In this document: positions 47,902-59,449 of the stretch, piece by piece | Layout of the letters: the number at the start of each line of letters is the position of its first letter | Numbering within the stretch: position 1 is the first letter of the stretch | Origin: Mytilinidion resinicola | Lineage: Eukaryota; Ascomycota; Dothideomycetes; Mytilinidiales; Mytilinidiaceae | Assembly: GCF_010093595.1 (NCBI RefSeq) | Contig: NW_022985446.1 | Span: forward strand, 976,709-1,040,708 | Direction of reading: 5' to 3' | DNA length: 64,000 nucleotides | Program-made: the position numbers and the translations under genes | The notes under the pieces: model-generated | What the model saw: only the letters and a program-made list of their open reading frames with translations | What the model was told of the DNA's origin: nothing | Databases searched by the model: none

Positions 47902-48834
47902 ATGTCTCTTCCACAATTCATCAACCCGCGCGACCTCCACTCCAACCACTGGCTGATCCACGATCTGCCGGAAGAACCAGCCTGGGAAGACCGCGTCGGC
48001 CTGAAGATCGACTTCATGGCCATCCAATGGGGACTGATCCACCCCTTGGAAGACGCCTACCTTGAGGCAGCCCAAGAGCTCTTCAGTATGGTTTCTTCAG
48101 TGCCAAAACACCTTCGACATCATGCTAATTCAGACCCTAGCGCCCTGGTGGACCGATCCGGAGCCCGAAATCGCACCAGCACCTCTCTCTCCAACCCCGA
48201 GCGCCCAATCCTCGACTCCCTCGACGCCCCTTTTCGCACCTCGATCACACGCCAAGGTGGCTCCCGTACCCCCGTACCCACCGCAGCACCGTCCGCCAAG
48301 GCGTCCGATTTGGGCGTCGATTACGACCGCTCCTACACCGACGCTGAGATCCAGGCCCTGATTTCTGGTTGGTCGGTCCCTTCGAACGCTACCTGGAGCC
48401 AGTCCGACAACGAAGCCCTGATTCGCGAGATGATTATCGCGATCTGCAATGAGCGCGATGCCTGGGAGGGCCTTGGCGCCCTTTGGCTGCGTCTGGAGAA
48501 GCGCCTCAAGAGGAAGAGCGCCGGAGCAATCCGGTCGCATTGGATGCGCCATCTGAGGGCTGTTTGTGGGGTGGATGAGCGGGTGAACGGAAAGCCGGAG
48601 AGTTTGAGGACGTCTTTGAACCCGGCCCAGCAGCGTCAGGAGGGCCTCGAGCGGGCGAAGAAGGCAGCAGAGAAAGCGGAGAAGGAGGCGAGTCTGAAGG
48701 CCGAAAAGGCAGTGGCGAAGACGGAGAGCAAGAAGCGGAAGAGGGGAGCGGTGGCTCTGGAGGACGAGGACGAGGATGCGAAGCTGGCCCGGAAGCTGCT
48801 GAGAGAGGACATGGGGATGAGGAGGAGGGGGTGA
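47902..48834 (+). CDS. Myb/SANT-like nuclear protein, hypothetical
   Basis: The frame from ATG 47902 to TGA 48834 encodes 310 residues without interruption. A 48-nt GT-AG segment (48086-48133, with CTAAT before the AG) is probably an intron of length divisible by three, which would give 294 residues. The N terminus (residues 1-61) is a conserved-looking helical region with HWLIHDLPEEPAWEDRVGL. A Ser/Pro-rich linker follows, then a SANT-like segment with Trp residues (ATWSQSDNEALIREMIIAIC, then AWEGLGALWLRLEKRLKRKS, then GAIRSHWMRHLR). The end is a Lys/Glu/Ala-rich coiled region with KKRKRG, a likely nuclear localisation signal. I recognise the Myb/SANT character only from Trp spacing and basic helix features, so DNA or chromatin binding is an inference. 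Confidence 0.7.
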   Translation: MSLPQFINPRDLHSNHWLIHDLPEEPAWEDRVGLKIDFMAIQWGLIHPLEDAYLEAAQELFSMVSSVPKHLRHHANSDPSALVDRSGARNRTSTSLSNPERPILDSLDAPFRTSITRQGGSRTPVPTAAPSAKASDLGVDYDRSYTDAEIQALISGWSVPSNATWSQSDNEALIREMIIAICNERDAWEGLGALWLRLEKRLKRKSAGAIRSHWMRHLRAVCGVDERVNGKPESLRTSLNPAQQRQEGLERAKKAAEKAEKEASLKAEKAVAKTESKKRKRGAVALEDEDEDAKLARKLLREDMGMRRRG

Positions 48835-50208
48835 TTTGGAGGGTGCTGGCGGAGGTGATGGGTGATTGGGGGTGATATCGGGTGGTTTCTTTAGTTCTTT
48901 TGATTTCTTTTTGAAGCTGGACTTCAATGACATGACGTTACAATTTGGAGGCTGAATTGAGATGTGCTTCGTGAGATTCTGCACGTAGTGGTGTCGCCGT
49001 CGGTGGTGGTTCAGTGCTTCATAAAAATGTTGGGTATGATGTAAAGATTTCCACGAGCTAAATCAACCCCCCAATAAGAGGTAAGTCTTACAACCCTTTT
49101 ATTACAGTCTGTGTTGCCTCAGCACCTTATAAAATTAATGCATATGACGTCAAGATCTCCACAAGCTAGATGGGAGCCGGTTCATACTACACCGTAGTAT
49201 CGCCGTCCGTAGTCCTTCGACACATCACCAAAAATTCGGATGCGATGTAAAGATCTTCACAGGCTAAATCAAAGCAAGCTTCGTTACTTCTCCATATCCA
49301 AAATTAGACGCAGTTTGCGAGGCTCTTGACACCCCGACGTCACCGTCTGTAGTCCTCCAGCCCATCACAAATTTTTCAGACACGATCTAAAGGTTTCCAG
49401 AGGCTAAATCAGAGTAGCTCCGTACTACACCTTCGCATCCAGAATTAGACACCGTTCACAAGGATTCTGACACCGTGTTAGCACCGTCTGAAGTCCTCCA
49501 TAGCACTTCGAAAAGTCAGGATACCATGTCAAATTCTACACAAGCTGAATCGGGCTCGTGGATTTTGCACCGGTATTACATCCGCACACGTGGAATCAGT
49601 ACGTACCCGTTGCACTTCTGTGTGGGCGTATGAATCCTTCAGGTGCTTCAGGAGGGTGCGAGAAACTCGAAGGCCTGATGTAAAGGTTTCCAAAAGCTAA
49701 ACCAGATCTGTGAATATCGTATCAGTGTACTCTCTGTAGACGAGGAGTCCGCGCATATCCACTATTCCTGTGCACACGAACATGAACCCTTGAAGGGCTT
49801 CGGGGGGCTACGAAAATTTTCATATAGGATGTAAAGGTTTCAACGAGCTAAATTGGGTACGTGGATATCGTATCAAGGCAAACCTCTGAGAGTCGAGATC
49901 AACGCATATCCACTATCATTTTGCGCACGTATATGAACCCTCCAGGCGCTTCAGGGTGTTTTAAGAACTTCCAGACAGAATGTAAAGGTTTCAAAGAGCT
50001 ATATCAGACCCGTGGATTCTGTACTATCGCCATCTCCACAGACACGAGACCAACGCACATCCGCTACCCTCCTGCACGCGTGCATAAACGCTTGAAGGGA
50101 ATCCGGGAGTTCTGAAAATTTTCAGGCAGAATGTAAATATTCTAACAAGCTAAACAAGAGTCGAGTACTGGAATAAAATGGCCTACCCGTAAGTTCTCGG
50201 AGGGCACC
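48835..50208. other. Convergent intergenic region filled by repeat array B
   Basis: Nearly the whole 1.4 kb between the Myb-like gene and the succinate-semialdehyde dehydrogenase gene consists of the tandem repeats listed separately. I see no gene here; short frames such as 49861-50115 lie inside repeats. Confidence 0.65.
49035..50160. repeat. Tandem array B, about 151-bp units, nine copies
   Basis: A core resembling GATGTAAAGGTTTCCA followed by AGCTAAATC recurs with its ATGT at 49039, 49147 (diverged), 49245, 49385 (ATCT), 49526, 49678, 49829, 49980 and 50131. The last five are spaced 152, 151, 151 and 151 bases; earlier spacings are 108, 98, 140 and 141. Before each core is a TCCTCCAG-like block and a tract such as GAAAATTTTCAGGCAG. 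After it, in later copies, come GTGGATATCGTATCA and CATATCCACTAT. Copies are diverged but colinear. The core matches array A and the copies at 60.9-61.5 kb. Confidence 0.88.
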
Positions 50209-51870
50209 TCAGATGATCCCCTCCACAGTCAGCGTTCCAGTCTTCGTAGTCATATACTCAGCCACCGCAACATCCTTCCCGGATTCCTTCCCATATCCCG
50301 ACTGTTTCATGCCACCGAACGGCGATTCAGCTGCTGATGAATTTCCTTTGACCGTTAGCATAATCGTCTCCACCACCCCACCGCATACTTACCAGTATTC
50401 AGCCCAATCATACCCGCCTCCAGATTCTCAAACAGCCGCCAGATCCGATCAACGTTTTTCGTAAAGCAATACGACGCCAGCCCCATACTCGTATCGTTTG
50501 CTGCCTTGACAGCTTCGGTCTCCGTCTCGAATCTGATGAACGTGCATATTGGCGCGAATATTTCTTCTGAAGCGATTTCCATGTCGTCCGTGATGCCGGT
50601 GATGACGGTCGGCTCGAAGAAGTAGCCTGTGGTATCTGAGAGCTTGTTACCTCCCATGAGGACTTTAGCGCCTTTCTTCTTTGCGTCAGCGACGAGGGAG
50701 AGGGCTTTTTCAACGCCGCGGGGGGTGGTAACAGGACCCATAGTTGTGGTCTTGTCAGCTCCGTGTCCGACGATGAGTTTCTTCGACTCTGTGCTCCATC
50801 TCTCGAGGAAGGCGTCGAAGATACCCGCCTGTACGTAAACGCGGTTTGCAGTGACGCACGCCTGGCCCGCATGCCGCCACTTCAGCGCAAAGAGCTGACC
50901 CATCGCTTGATCGATATTCGCATCATCGAATATCAGGAACGGGCAGTTACCCCCAAGCTCCAGTGTCACCTTCTTTAGCCCGTCTGAGCACAGTTTCGCG
51001 ATCAGTTTACCCACCCGCGTCGAACCCGTAAACGTGACCTTCTTCACCAGGGAATGTCGGCACAGCGCCTCACTCAGCTCAGGCGTCTTCTCGAGATCTG
51101 TAGTGAGCACATTCAGCGCGCCTTTCGGAAAGCCAGCTTTATCAGCTAGATAGGCAAGGGCGAGACACGTAATCGGCGTTTCTGGGGATGGCTTAACGAC
51201 CATTGTGCAACCGGCTGCCAAAGCAGCACCAGCTTTCCTCAGCACCATCGCTATAGGGAAATTCCACGGCACCAACGCTGCGGCCACACCAAGCGGTTGC
51301 TTGATAGTGAAGACTCGTCTATCAGGCGTGGAAGGTGTGAAAACGGTTCCCTGTATCCTCTCAGCTTCCCCGGCGAACCACCACGTGAAACCTGCGGAGT
51401 ACTCGAGCTCGCCATAGGCTTCTGAGCGCGGCTTCCCGGTTTCGTAGACCAAGAGCATGGCGAGATCTTCGCGGTTCTCGCGGATCAGAGAATCCCACTT
51501 GAAGAGCATTTGAGCGCGGGAGCGTGGGCTGATTTTCTTGTAGGACTCGAAGCAAGTGTGGCAGCTTTCAACGGCTGCATCAACGTCGGCTGCATCGTTC
51601 GTGGGACAAGAAGCCCATGGGTTCCCGGTTCCGGGGTCTTAGAAGTGTCAGCATGTACTGTGGTCAGTGTATGAAACGTGCTTGCCTATGACTTCGAAGA
51701 AGTGTCCAGATTTTGACTTTACCCATTCGCCATGCACGAATGATTCGGTGTGGAAGAGGCCGGGATTGATAAGCTGTTTGACAAGCGATGACTTAGTCCA
51801 GGGAGGGTGAGATGAAGGAAGAAGAAAGCAAAAAGCATACCTTGAAGGGTAGCTCGTACGTCTTTGCCAT
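50209..51870 (-). CDS. Succinate-semialdehyde dehydrogenase, NAD(P)+
   Basis: Four exons on the minus strand (51870-51841, 51773-51686, 51637-50393, 50330-50209) encode 494 residues. The enzyme oxidises succinate semialdehyde to succinate, the last step of the GABA shunt (UGA2/GabD class). The aldehyde dehydrogenase fold is complete: PWNFPIAMVLRKAGAALAAG, the catalytic Glu in TLELGGNCPF, the nucleophilic Cys in WRHAGQACVTANRVYV, and EEIFAPICTF. The C-terminal exon gives ESPFGGMKQSGYGKE. Substrate assignment rests on similarity of these blocks to SSADH; a related semialdehyde or aldehyde substrate cannot be excluded. Intron 2 begins with GC rather than GT (GCAAGC...TTCTAAG, 51685-51638), and reading across it restores FEVIDPGTGNPW. 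A TATATA word near 52093 on this strand could be its TATA box. Confidence 0.92.
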
Positions 51871-52545
51871 GATTACGAAGATGGGGAGAAAGAATGAGAC
51901 AGGATACTAGATGGAATAGTTTATGAGAAGTAAAGGGACTATTAAAGTAGCCTCTTCGCTTCTGGGTTACTTTGTGAATGTGTATATGCTGACTCGAGTT
52001 GGCCGCCTTGGCCTCTTCGGAACAGGTGGAAGCTGGCTTGTGATTTTGGAGAATGCGTCTGCTAAACAGCGTACGTTGCCACACGTGGGGTGTATATAAG
52101 CGGTTCTCCCTACGCTATCGATAGCCTATTCCTAGGCTTCGGATGGTCATCGACGAAGAGTGGGAGCGATGTGGGGAATGGAGGATTGGGATATTAATTT
52201 GTAGCTCCCTAGTCTATTAAACAACCAACCAACGTCACAACGTCACACCCCTCATCTGAATCCCCACCTTTATGATTGCCCCCGGATGTGCAAAGCATCT
52301 TTGAGGCTGCTAATTGGATGCTCTCTTCATATGTAAAGTAGTGACAATGCATTACCGTGCCTGCCCCTCATTTTGCGTTCTTGCCCCTCACTTTGTGTTC
52401 CTGCCCCTCATCTTGCGTTCCTGCCCCTCATTTGAGCTCCTGAGACATTCTTCGACGATAATTGGCCAAGACTAATTGCCATCGTGGATACGCAAGGTAC
52501 AAGCTCGTTATATTCATCCCGCCATCCAGACCTCACATTCCCAGC
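51871..52545. other. Divergent promoter region with stress-element array
   Basis: This 0.67-kb stretch separates the divergent dehydrogenase and SDR genes. It contains a TATATAAG near 52093 readable on either strand, an additional ACCCCTC near 52252, and the 20-bp tandem array listed separately. No gene is seen. Confidence 0.6.
52361..52440 (+). promoter_or_regulatory. Four exact-spaced CCCCT (STRE-like) elements
   Basis: Four consecutive 20-base units, each starting CTGCCCCTCA or TTGCCCCTCA and continuing with TTTTGCGTTC-like sequence, place CCCCT at 52364, 52384, 52404 and 52424. CCCCT/AGGGG is the stress response element bound by Msn2/Msn4-type zinc-finger factors in yeasts and Seb1-type factors in filamentous fungi. 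The array ends 105 bases before the SDR start at 52546 and lies about 490 bases from the divergent dehydrogenase start. Confidence 0.6.
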
Positions 52546-53432
52546 ATGGCATCAAGAGGCCGCCTTGAAGGCAAGGTAGCCATCGTAACCGGTCGGTCAC
52601 TTCGTACCGCAATGTGTCTCCTTCAAGTTGAAGGCTATGCTAAGCTCCGTCCATTACAGGTGCCGGTTCAGGTTTCGGGGCAGCTATATCTAAAATCTTC
52701 GCGAACGAAGGCTGCAAAGTCATAGTCGCAGACATCAACCGGGAGGGTGGAGAGAAGACCGTCGCCGAGAAATCGACCCACATGGCCTTCCACGAAATGA
52801 ATGTTACGAAAGCGGCAGACTGGAAAGCTACCATGGACGCGGCTGTGGAGAAGTTCGGAAAGGTAGACATTCTCATCAACAACGCGGGAACGTCGTACCG
52901 GAATAAGCCCACTGTTGAGGTGACGGAGGAAGAGTTTCAGCGGACCTTTGATGTCAATGTAAAGGGGGTGTACCTGGGATGCAACGCTTTCATACCTCAC
53001 GCTATCGACCGAAAAGAGGGCGGAGTGGTGATTAACATTGCATCTGTCGGAGCTACTAGACCGAGGCCGGGGTTGGTGTGGTATAATGCTTCAAAAGGCG
53101 CAATATGGAATGTACGTTGCTCTCGATCAGTCTCAGACCTTTGAAGAGGCTAATAGAGTTCACAGGCAACAAAGGGTCTTGCTGCGGAATACGGCCCCAA
53201 CCAAATTCGAGTCAATAGCATCTGTCCCTTGGTCACAGGCACTGGCCTCTTCTCATCGTTCACCGGCATGGAAGATACACCTGAGAACCGGCAAAAGTTC
53301 ATCTTCAATGTGCCAATGGGACGAATCGGTGAGGTGGAAGATGTTGCGTCGGCTTGTCTCTTCATTGCTAGTGATGAAGCAAAGTTTATTACAGGAGTCA
53401 ATCTGGAAGTGGACGGAGGGCGATGCATTTAG
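52546..53432 (+). CDS. Short-chain dehydrogenase/reductase (SDR), classical
   Basis: Three exons (52546-52591, 52660-53111, 53166-53432) with GT-AG introns of 68 and 54 nt encode 254 residues, the classical SDR length. The cofactor motif TGAGSGFG is rebuilt across the first splice site. DVN-type spacing is seen in the NAD region, VDILINNAGTS follows, the active-site Ser lies in INIASVGATRP, and the catalytic Tyr and Lys are in YNASKGAI. The end (GVNLEVDGGRCI) is typical of 3-oxoacyl-reductase or glucose-dehydrogenase-like SDRs. The substrate is unknown. An Asp after the second beta strand (VIVADINREGG) suggests NAD(H) preference. It shares a promoter region, with a CCCCT array, with the divergent succinate-semialdehyde dehydrogenase gene, so co-regulation under stress is plausible. 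Confidence 0.9.
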
Positions 53433-53634
53433 ATCTAAGCACGGACTGGGACCAGACCCTCTCTCTACACATGTGTATATACGAGGATCATGCCATGCGA
53501 CTGGGAGCATCATATCTGCCCTTGAGGGATTCTAACAAGTGAAAAGCTCATAGACCAAAGAGATCCCATTTCTACGCCCTGGGATATTCTTACAGCACTG
53601 ATAGTAGATACAGGTGATACATTGCGCGGCCTCC

Positions 53635-54325
53635 TTAGAAAAAGCCTGCGTGTGTTCGGACTTCTTCTTTCGGATACACCTTTCGTTTTGTCACTGCAGG
53701 AGGTCCTTTTGTGGCTTCTCTATCTAAGAGCTCCTCCATTTTCTCGGTCAGCTCTTCCAACTCCTCTTCTCCATTCTTCCTGTATCTGGTGACTTTGTCG
53801 ATATTTGTTTGCGTGATTTCGTTGACTGCGTGCTTGTTCCGTCGTACGTTCGCCAAAGTTCGTGCCGTCATTGCAAACCGCATGTCCTTAGGTCCATCGA
53901 CGAGCTCGAGAATTGCAGAAGCGGCCTGATCCTCCTTCAGCGGCTCTATGCGAAGAACACGCGTGTATCCTCCCGGTCTTTCTGCATAGCGCTCCCGTAT
54001 TGGGCCAAATAGTTTGGGTACCATCTCGATCGGTCGCTATAGCAGAGGCATAATGATCAGCAATTTGGAGGCCTCAGCGACTCAATTGATGATCTAGGGG
54101 TCGGCTCACATAGAATATCTGGTGCGCTCTCCTCCTGCTGGCCTCCGTGTTCTTCTTGCCCAACGTGACCAGCTTCTCCGCTAGCCGCTGCGCTTCCTTT
54201 GCCTTGTGCCATGTTGTCGATATTGACTCGTTCTCGAAGAGCGATGTGACGAGGTTCCGGAGCAGCGCCTGTCGATGCGAAGATTTGCGGCTCAGATGGC
54301 GGTATTTCATGTGCCCGCCAGCCAT
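53635..54325 (-). CDS. MRPL8: Mitochondrial large-subunit ribosomal protein bL17m
   Basis: Two exons on the minus strand (54325-54110, 54036-53635) with a 73-nt intron (GTGAGC...CTATAG) give 205 residues. Residues 1-130 match bacterial ribosomal protein L17: [49 protein letters not shown], then [21 protein letters not shown]. The remaining 75 residues are a charged helical extension found in fungal mitochondrial L17 (yeast Mrpl8). It acts in the mitoribosome near the exit tunnel. No separate cleavable presequence is obvious, because the basic N terminus doubles as targeting signal. The gene is divergent from the ribonucleotide reductase gene, with about 310 bases between the starts. Confidence 0.93.
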
Positions 54326-54636
54326 TGCGAGGAGATCAGGCCGAGAATGTCAGCCGCGCGGTCGGATGCGCTTCGGTGGAGGCAATTGAGGCGGGAGATG
54401 GCGGTCGCGATGCAGATACGGTTCGGCGGGCTGCGGTGTTGATTCTCTGGATTTCAGTGAGGTCCGTTCGACAAAGCTCGAACCACTTTAACCATTAGCG
54501 ACACGTGACATAATGTTTTGTAAGACGCGCCTACTTAACGCGTCGCTTGAAATCTACTCCCCTCCATTTCTCTTCCACTCCACCACCAACACATCTTCCT
54601 GTCCTCCACCTCTAAGATACCCAGTCCCCTTTCAAG

Positions 54637-57569
54637 ATGTTCGTTTTCAAGCGTGGTAAGTGACACAAGCGTCAATCCTCGTCGGCCTGCAATCCAGAAA
54701 CTCACAATACCCTCCAGATGGACGCAAAGAGCGTGTTCAGTTCGACAAGATCACAGCCCGCGTGTCCAGGCTCTGTTACGGCTTGGACCCGGAGCATGTC
54801 GACGCCGCTGCAATCACACAGAAGGTCATCTCTGGCGTGTACCAGGGCGTGACCACCGTCGAACTTGACAACTTGGTAGGCCACCGCCCTTTCGACGCGT
54901 CACGCTCCGAATAATCAATCAGTACTAACCATCCCCTTCATAGGCCGCTGAGACGGCAGCGTACATGACTGTCACGCATCCCGACTATGCCATCCTCGCC
55001 GCTCGTATTGCCGTCTCGAATCTGCACAAACAGACAAAGAAGCAATGGTCCGCTGTCGTGTCAGACCTCTACCACTACATCAACCCCAAGAACAATAAGC
55101 ACGCTCCGATGATTGCAAAGGACGTGTATGATGTTGTTATGGAGCATGCGGAAGAGTTGAACTCTGCTATTGTCTACGATCGCGACTTCAACTATCAGTT
55201 CTTCGGTTTCAAGACCCTCGAACGATCATATCTCCTCAAGATCAACGGCAAGACGGCCGAGCGCCCACAGCACATGCTGATGCGTGTTGCCGTTGGCATC
55301 TGGGGTGCCGACATTGAGCGTGTGCTGCAGACATACAACTACATGTCGCTCAAGTACTTCACATTCGCGTCGCCGACTCTCTTCAACGCTGGTACACCCC
55401 AGCCGCAGATGTCATCGTGCTTCCTCATTGATATGAAGGAGGACAGCATTGATGGTATCTACGATACCCTCAAGACTTGTGCGTTAATTTCCAAGACCGC
55501 TGGCGGTATTGGTTTGGCCGTCCACCGCATCCGTGCTACCGGCTCCTACATTGGCGGCACGAATGGAACTTCGAATGGTCTCATTCCTATGCTCCGTGTG
55601 TACAACAACACTGCGCGTTACGTCGATCAGGGCGGCAACAAGCGCCCTGGTGCCTTCGCTATCTACCTAGAGCCCTGGCATGCGGACGTTTTTGGATTCC
55701 TCGACCTCCGGAAGAATCATGGCAAGGAAGAAATTCGCGCACGCGACCTCTTCTACGCACTCTGGATCCCAGATCTCTTCATGAAGCGAGTGCAAGACAA
55801 CGGCGAGTGGACGCTCATGTGCCCGAACGAGTGCCCTGGCCTGGCTGATGTCTATGGCGACGAATTTGAAGAGCTATATCACAAGTAAGTCTATCCCACA
55901 CCGTCATAGCAAGCTTCAGATGCTTATGCTGTATAATAGATACGAACGAGAGGGCCGCGGTCGCGAGACTGTACGTGCACAAAAGCTGTGGTATGCTATT
56001 CTAGAAGCCCAGACTGAGACTGGAAATCCCTACATGCTCTACAAGGACGCTTGCAACCGCAAGAGCAACCAGAAGAATCTTGGAACTATCCGCAGCTCCA
56101 ATCTCTGCACTGAGATAATCGAGTACACTGCCCCCGACGAAGTTGCTGTGTGTAATCTTGCATCTTTGGCCCTTCCGTCTTACATCGACTATGCTCGTGG
56201 AGAATACGACTTTGCAAAACTGCATGAGGTGACCCAGATTGTTACTCGCAGTCTCAACAAGATCATTGAACGCAATCACTACCCTGTCGAGGAGGCACGC
56301 CGAAGCAACATGCGTCATCGCCCGGTTGGTCTTGGTGTCCAAGGTCTCGCCGATGTCTTCCTTGCTCTTCGTCATCCATTCGAGTCACCAGAGGCCAAGA
56401 AACTCAACATTCAGATCTTTGAGACCATCTATCACGCTGCCCTCACGGAGTCCTACAACATCGCTAAAGAGCTCGGCCCCTATGAGACCTACGAAGGCTC
56501 CCCCGTCTCGCAGGGTATCCTTCAGTACGACATGTGGAACGTGACTCCTACCGACCTGTGGGACTGGTCTGAACTGAAAGAGAAGATTGCGAAGCATGGC
56601 GTTCGTAACTCTCTGCTCGTTGCGCCCATGCCTACGGCCTCCACATCGCAGATCCTGGGCAACAACGAATGCTTTGAGCCATACACTTCCAACATTTACT
56701 CTCGTCGTGTGCTAGCGGGCGAATTTCAGGTCGTCAACCCTTGGCTCCTCAAGGACCTGGTTGATATGGGTCTGTGGTCCGATAACATGAAGAACCGCAT
56801 CATCGCCGATGGAGGCTCGATCCAGCGCATCCCGAACATCCCTGATGACATTAAGGCTCTCTATAAGACTGTCTGGGAAATCTCCCAGCGCAATATCATC
56901 CAGATGGCTGCTGACCGTGGTGCATTCATCGACCAGTCTCAGTCGCTGAACATTCACATGAAGGAGCCCACCATGGGTAAGATCACAAGCATGCACTTTG
57001 CTGGCTGGAAACTTGGACTCAAGACAGGCATGTATTATCTACGAACTATGGCTGCTTCCGCTCCCATTCAATTCACCGTCGACCAAGAGGCTCTCAAGGT
57101 TGCCGACACGAATATCGCGAAGTCACTCGGGATCGGCAAAAAGCGGGGCATGCCATCAGGGGCTTACCCAAGCTCCCCATCCCCATCAGCTGTCCCTCGA
57201 CCCATGTATATGGCGAAGACTCCTAATGGTAGCCCGGCCATAACATCTCCAAACGGTGTACCCACACCCTCATCTACTCCACCCCCGACCAACGAGAACA
57301 AGCGTCTCTATACTGAAACCTCTCAGAAGGACAGCGCCCTCGCCTCGAAACCGTTCAAGGCGGATGTTGAGGAAGGCGAAAGCCCCAAGCTGCTCAGCAC
57401 CGACCCTGAAGGAAAGCCTTCGGCTGGCGAGGAGCTTCCCGAAGCTGCCATGAAGCAAGAAGAGGACAACGACTCGGAGAGTGGTGCGAGAGAAGAGGAC
57501 ATCTATGCCGACAAGGTGCTTCAGTGTTCCATCGAGAACAAGGAGGCCTGCGTCATGTGCAGTGGTTAA
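54637..57569 (+). CDS. RNR1: Ribonucleoside-diphosphate reductase large subunit
   Basis: Four exons (54637-54655, 54718-54875, 54944-55884, 55940-57569) with introns of 62, 68 and 55 nt encode 915 residues. This class Ia subunit reduces ribonucleotides to deoxyribonucleotides using a radical from the small subunit. Visible features are the N-terminal ATP-cone ([20 protein letters not shown]) and the first redox Cys in [11 protein letters not shown]. Active-site residues lie in [11 protein letters not shown] with the second Cys in [14 protein letters not shown]. Radical-transfer tyrosines lie in the stretch ending [17 protein letters not shown]. The last residues, CVMCSG, form the C-terminal CxxC that regenerates the active-site disulfide. 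A 130-residue Pro/Ser/Glu-rich disordered linker separates barrel and tail. Exon 1 is only 19 nt. The promoter is shared with the divergent bL17m gene. Confidence 0.97.
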
Positions 57570-59036
57570 CCGTGCAGTTTAACATATTGCGGGTGCGATG
57601 TATGACTTATGTTAGATGGGATTTCAGGCGACTGTGGTCTCTTTTGTACGATCTTTATGGATCACGGCGTTTCTCACATTTACTGTTGGCTTCTTTGTTT
57701 GCTTCATGGACATCGGTCTTGTCTTGAGGACTTAATAGCTCTCGTTGGTGAGCAGCGCGAATGCCATGCTGTTTATGCTTAGTCCAAATATTGGTGTTAT
57801 GATCCAGTGATTTAGTCCCGCAGTGAACCGCGGAAATGCGAGTATTGGAAAGCACACAACGTTGCGCTCTGACAATCCGGCGACTTCTGGGTATATAAGG
57901 CAGCTCCCCTCTACATGAAAAGGGTGATGTCTCTTGTGATCTTCGTTTTTGCTTGGTGACTTTTGATGGTGTTCCCATTCACCTTCGCCTTTGCCCTCTG
58001 CCGCCTACCCAGATTAAGTAAGGCGCGATCCATGCCTTTTTTTCCACCCGTTGCACGCTCTTTCCCTTTCACAACGGCCAACCTGTGCCTCCTACTCTTG
58101 TCGTCCTCTCATTTGATCCCATCGTAGAATATTCTAGAAGTGCGCCATGCAGACTGCTAGCTAGCTCGTTGAACTACGGTTGCACTTTGCTGAAATCTGG
58201 CCCGATGGGCGACATAACTCCCATGGCACTACACGGACTCACCCACTCTCAACCATGGACAATCTTCATGACTTTTCTTCCGCAATATTCCCTCCTATTA
58301 TACCCTTGCAGCTTCATTCACCTACTTTCTTCTAATCACGTGATTCTATTATCCTCTCTATTCTCATGGCTTCTTACTTGTTATCAGATTTCGTTTCCTA
58401 TTGTCGTGGCAGTGCTCTGACCTTATTAAATAGCTCACGCATCTCTCGTCGACCTTTCCCCTATCATTTATGATGGCTTCTATTTTTATTTTATTTCAAA
58501 GTCACGTGATCTCCACCCTTTTCCGTCTATCATCAGGACTCATTCCTTCAGTCAGAACTAGGAGATTGCTACATAGGTTGCTTCCATCTCCTGGCCGCAA
58601 TGTTGTTGCGCTATCGATTGGTCACCTAGCCTGCGGCTGCCTCCGCTGAACGACCTAAAGAGATGCGGCCTCCATATGGAATGGATGCATACTATCATCG
58701 TCGAACAGCCCATGGGTCACCTCATCACGCTACAAAACTCTTCACGTCATGCGTTCTTTGTCGTAGACATGTTCGCGTGGGTCTGCTACTGAACCCGTGG
58801 AAACGCTTCAAGAGACGCGGGCGCACATCCGAGCTCCACCTGGCTTTCAAGATTGAACTGAAGCACCACAACCACTAGCAAGAGGAGCGGGATATAATGG
58901 TGTCGTAGCAGCTAGTATGTCGCTCGTTCCAGCATGATTGTCTCCCCTTGCTTGCATTCTTGTACAGCAACAGGCCACTAGTATATACACACTCGTCTGC
59001 CACTGCTTGGGGCACGCCCACAGGCCTCAAGAATCG

Positions 59037-59170
59037 AAATGCAATGTCAACTTCCATACAGCGGAACCTGGACTGCCTCTTGGCTGGCTGATATCTTCAC
59101 AGTGGAGGGACTCCTGACAGTGGTGTCTAGCTTCCGAAAGTGGCACTCAAGCAGCGGTATATCCGTGCGC
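59037..59170. repeat. Lone copy of the array A repeat
   Basis: GCAATGTCAACTTCCATACAGCGGA followed by GGACTGCC, then ACTCCTGACAGTGGTGTC and GCAGCGGTAT follow the same order of blocks as array A units (ATGTTAAGGTCAATACAGCGGA, GACTACC, TCCTCACAGTGGTATC). Only one copy is recognisable here. Confidence 0.5.
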
Positions 59171-59441
59171 TTATGTTCATAGCTTAGCACTGCAGCTTGC
59201 ACTGGGTATTTTTGTTGGAATATCTGCAACTCGACCTCGTTGTATCGTCGCTCATCCTTGGTGGCCTCGACGTGCTGCCCTTGTCATGCCTAGGCTCTAT
59301 GTGGATACCGCCATCGTCCCTTCCTCGCTGAGTCGTTGTCCATGCTGATCCATGGTTGACCTCAAAGATCGAGTAGTCACGCATGGTGAAGACCACGTAC
59401 TGGTACGCGACACGTTTCCGTTACCAGCATCGTGAGAGGCA

Positions 59442-59449
59442 TATAAAAG
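59442..59449 (+). promoter_or_regulatory. TATA box of the 59630 gene
   Basis: TATAAAAG lies 188 bases before the ATG at 59630, followed by a C/T-rich start region (CCTTTCCCTCTGTTCTTCTTC). An out-of-frame upstream ATG at 59601 could affect translation. Confidence 0.5.

Noticed and set aside
49035..50160. Array B considered as a CRISPR array
   Set aside because: The genome is eukaryotic, units are about 151 bp and diverged along their whole length, with no short exact repeats and unique spacers.
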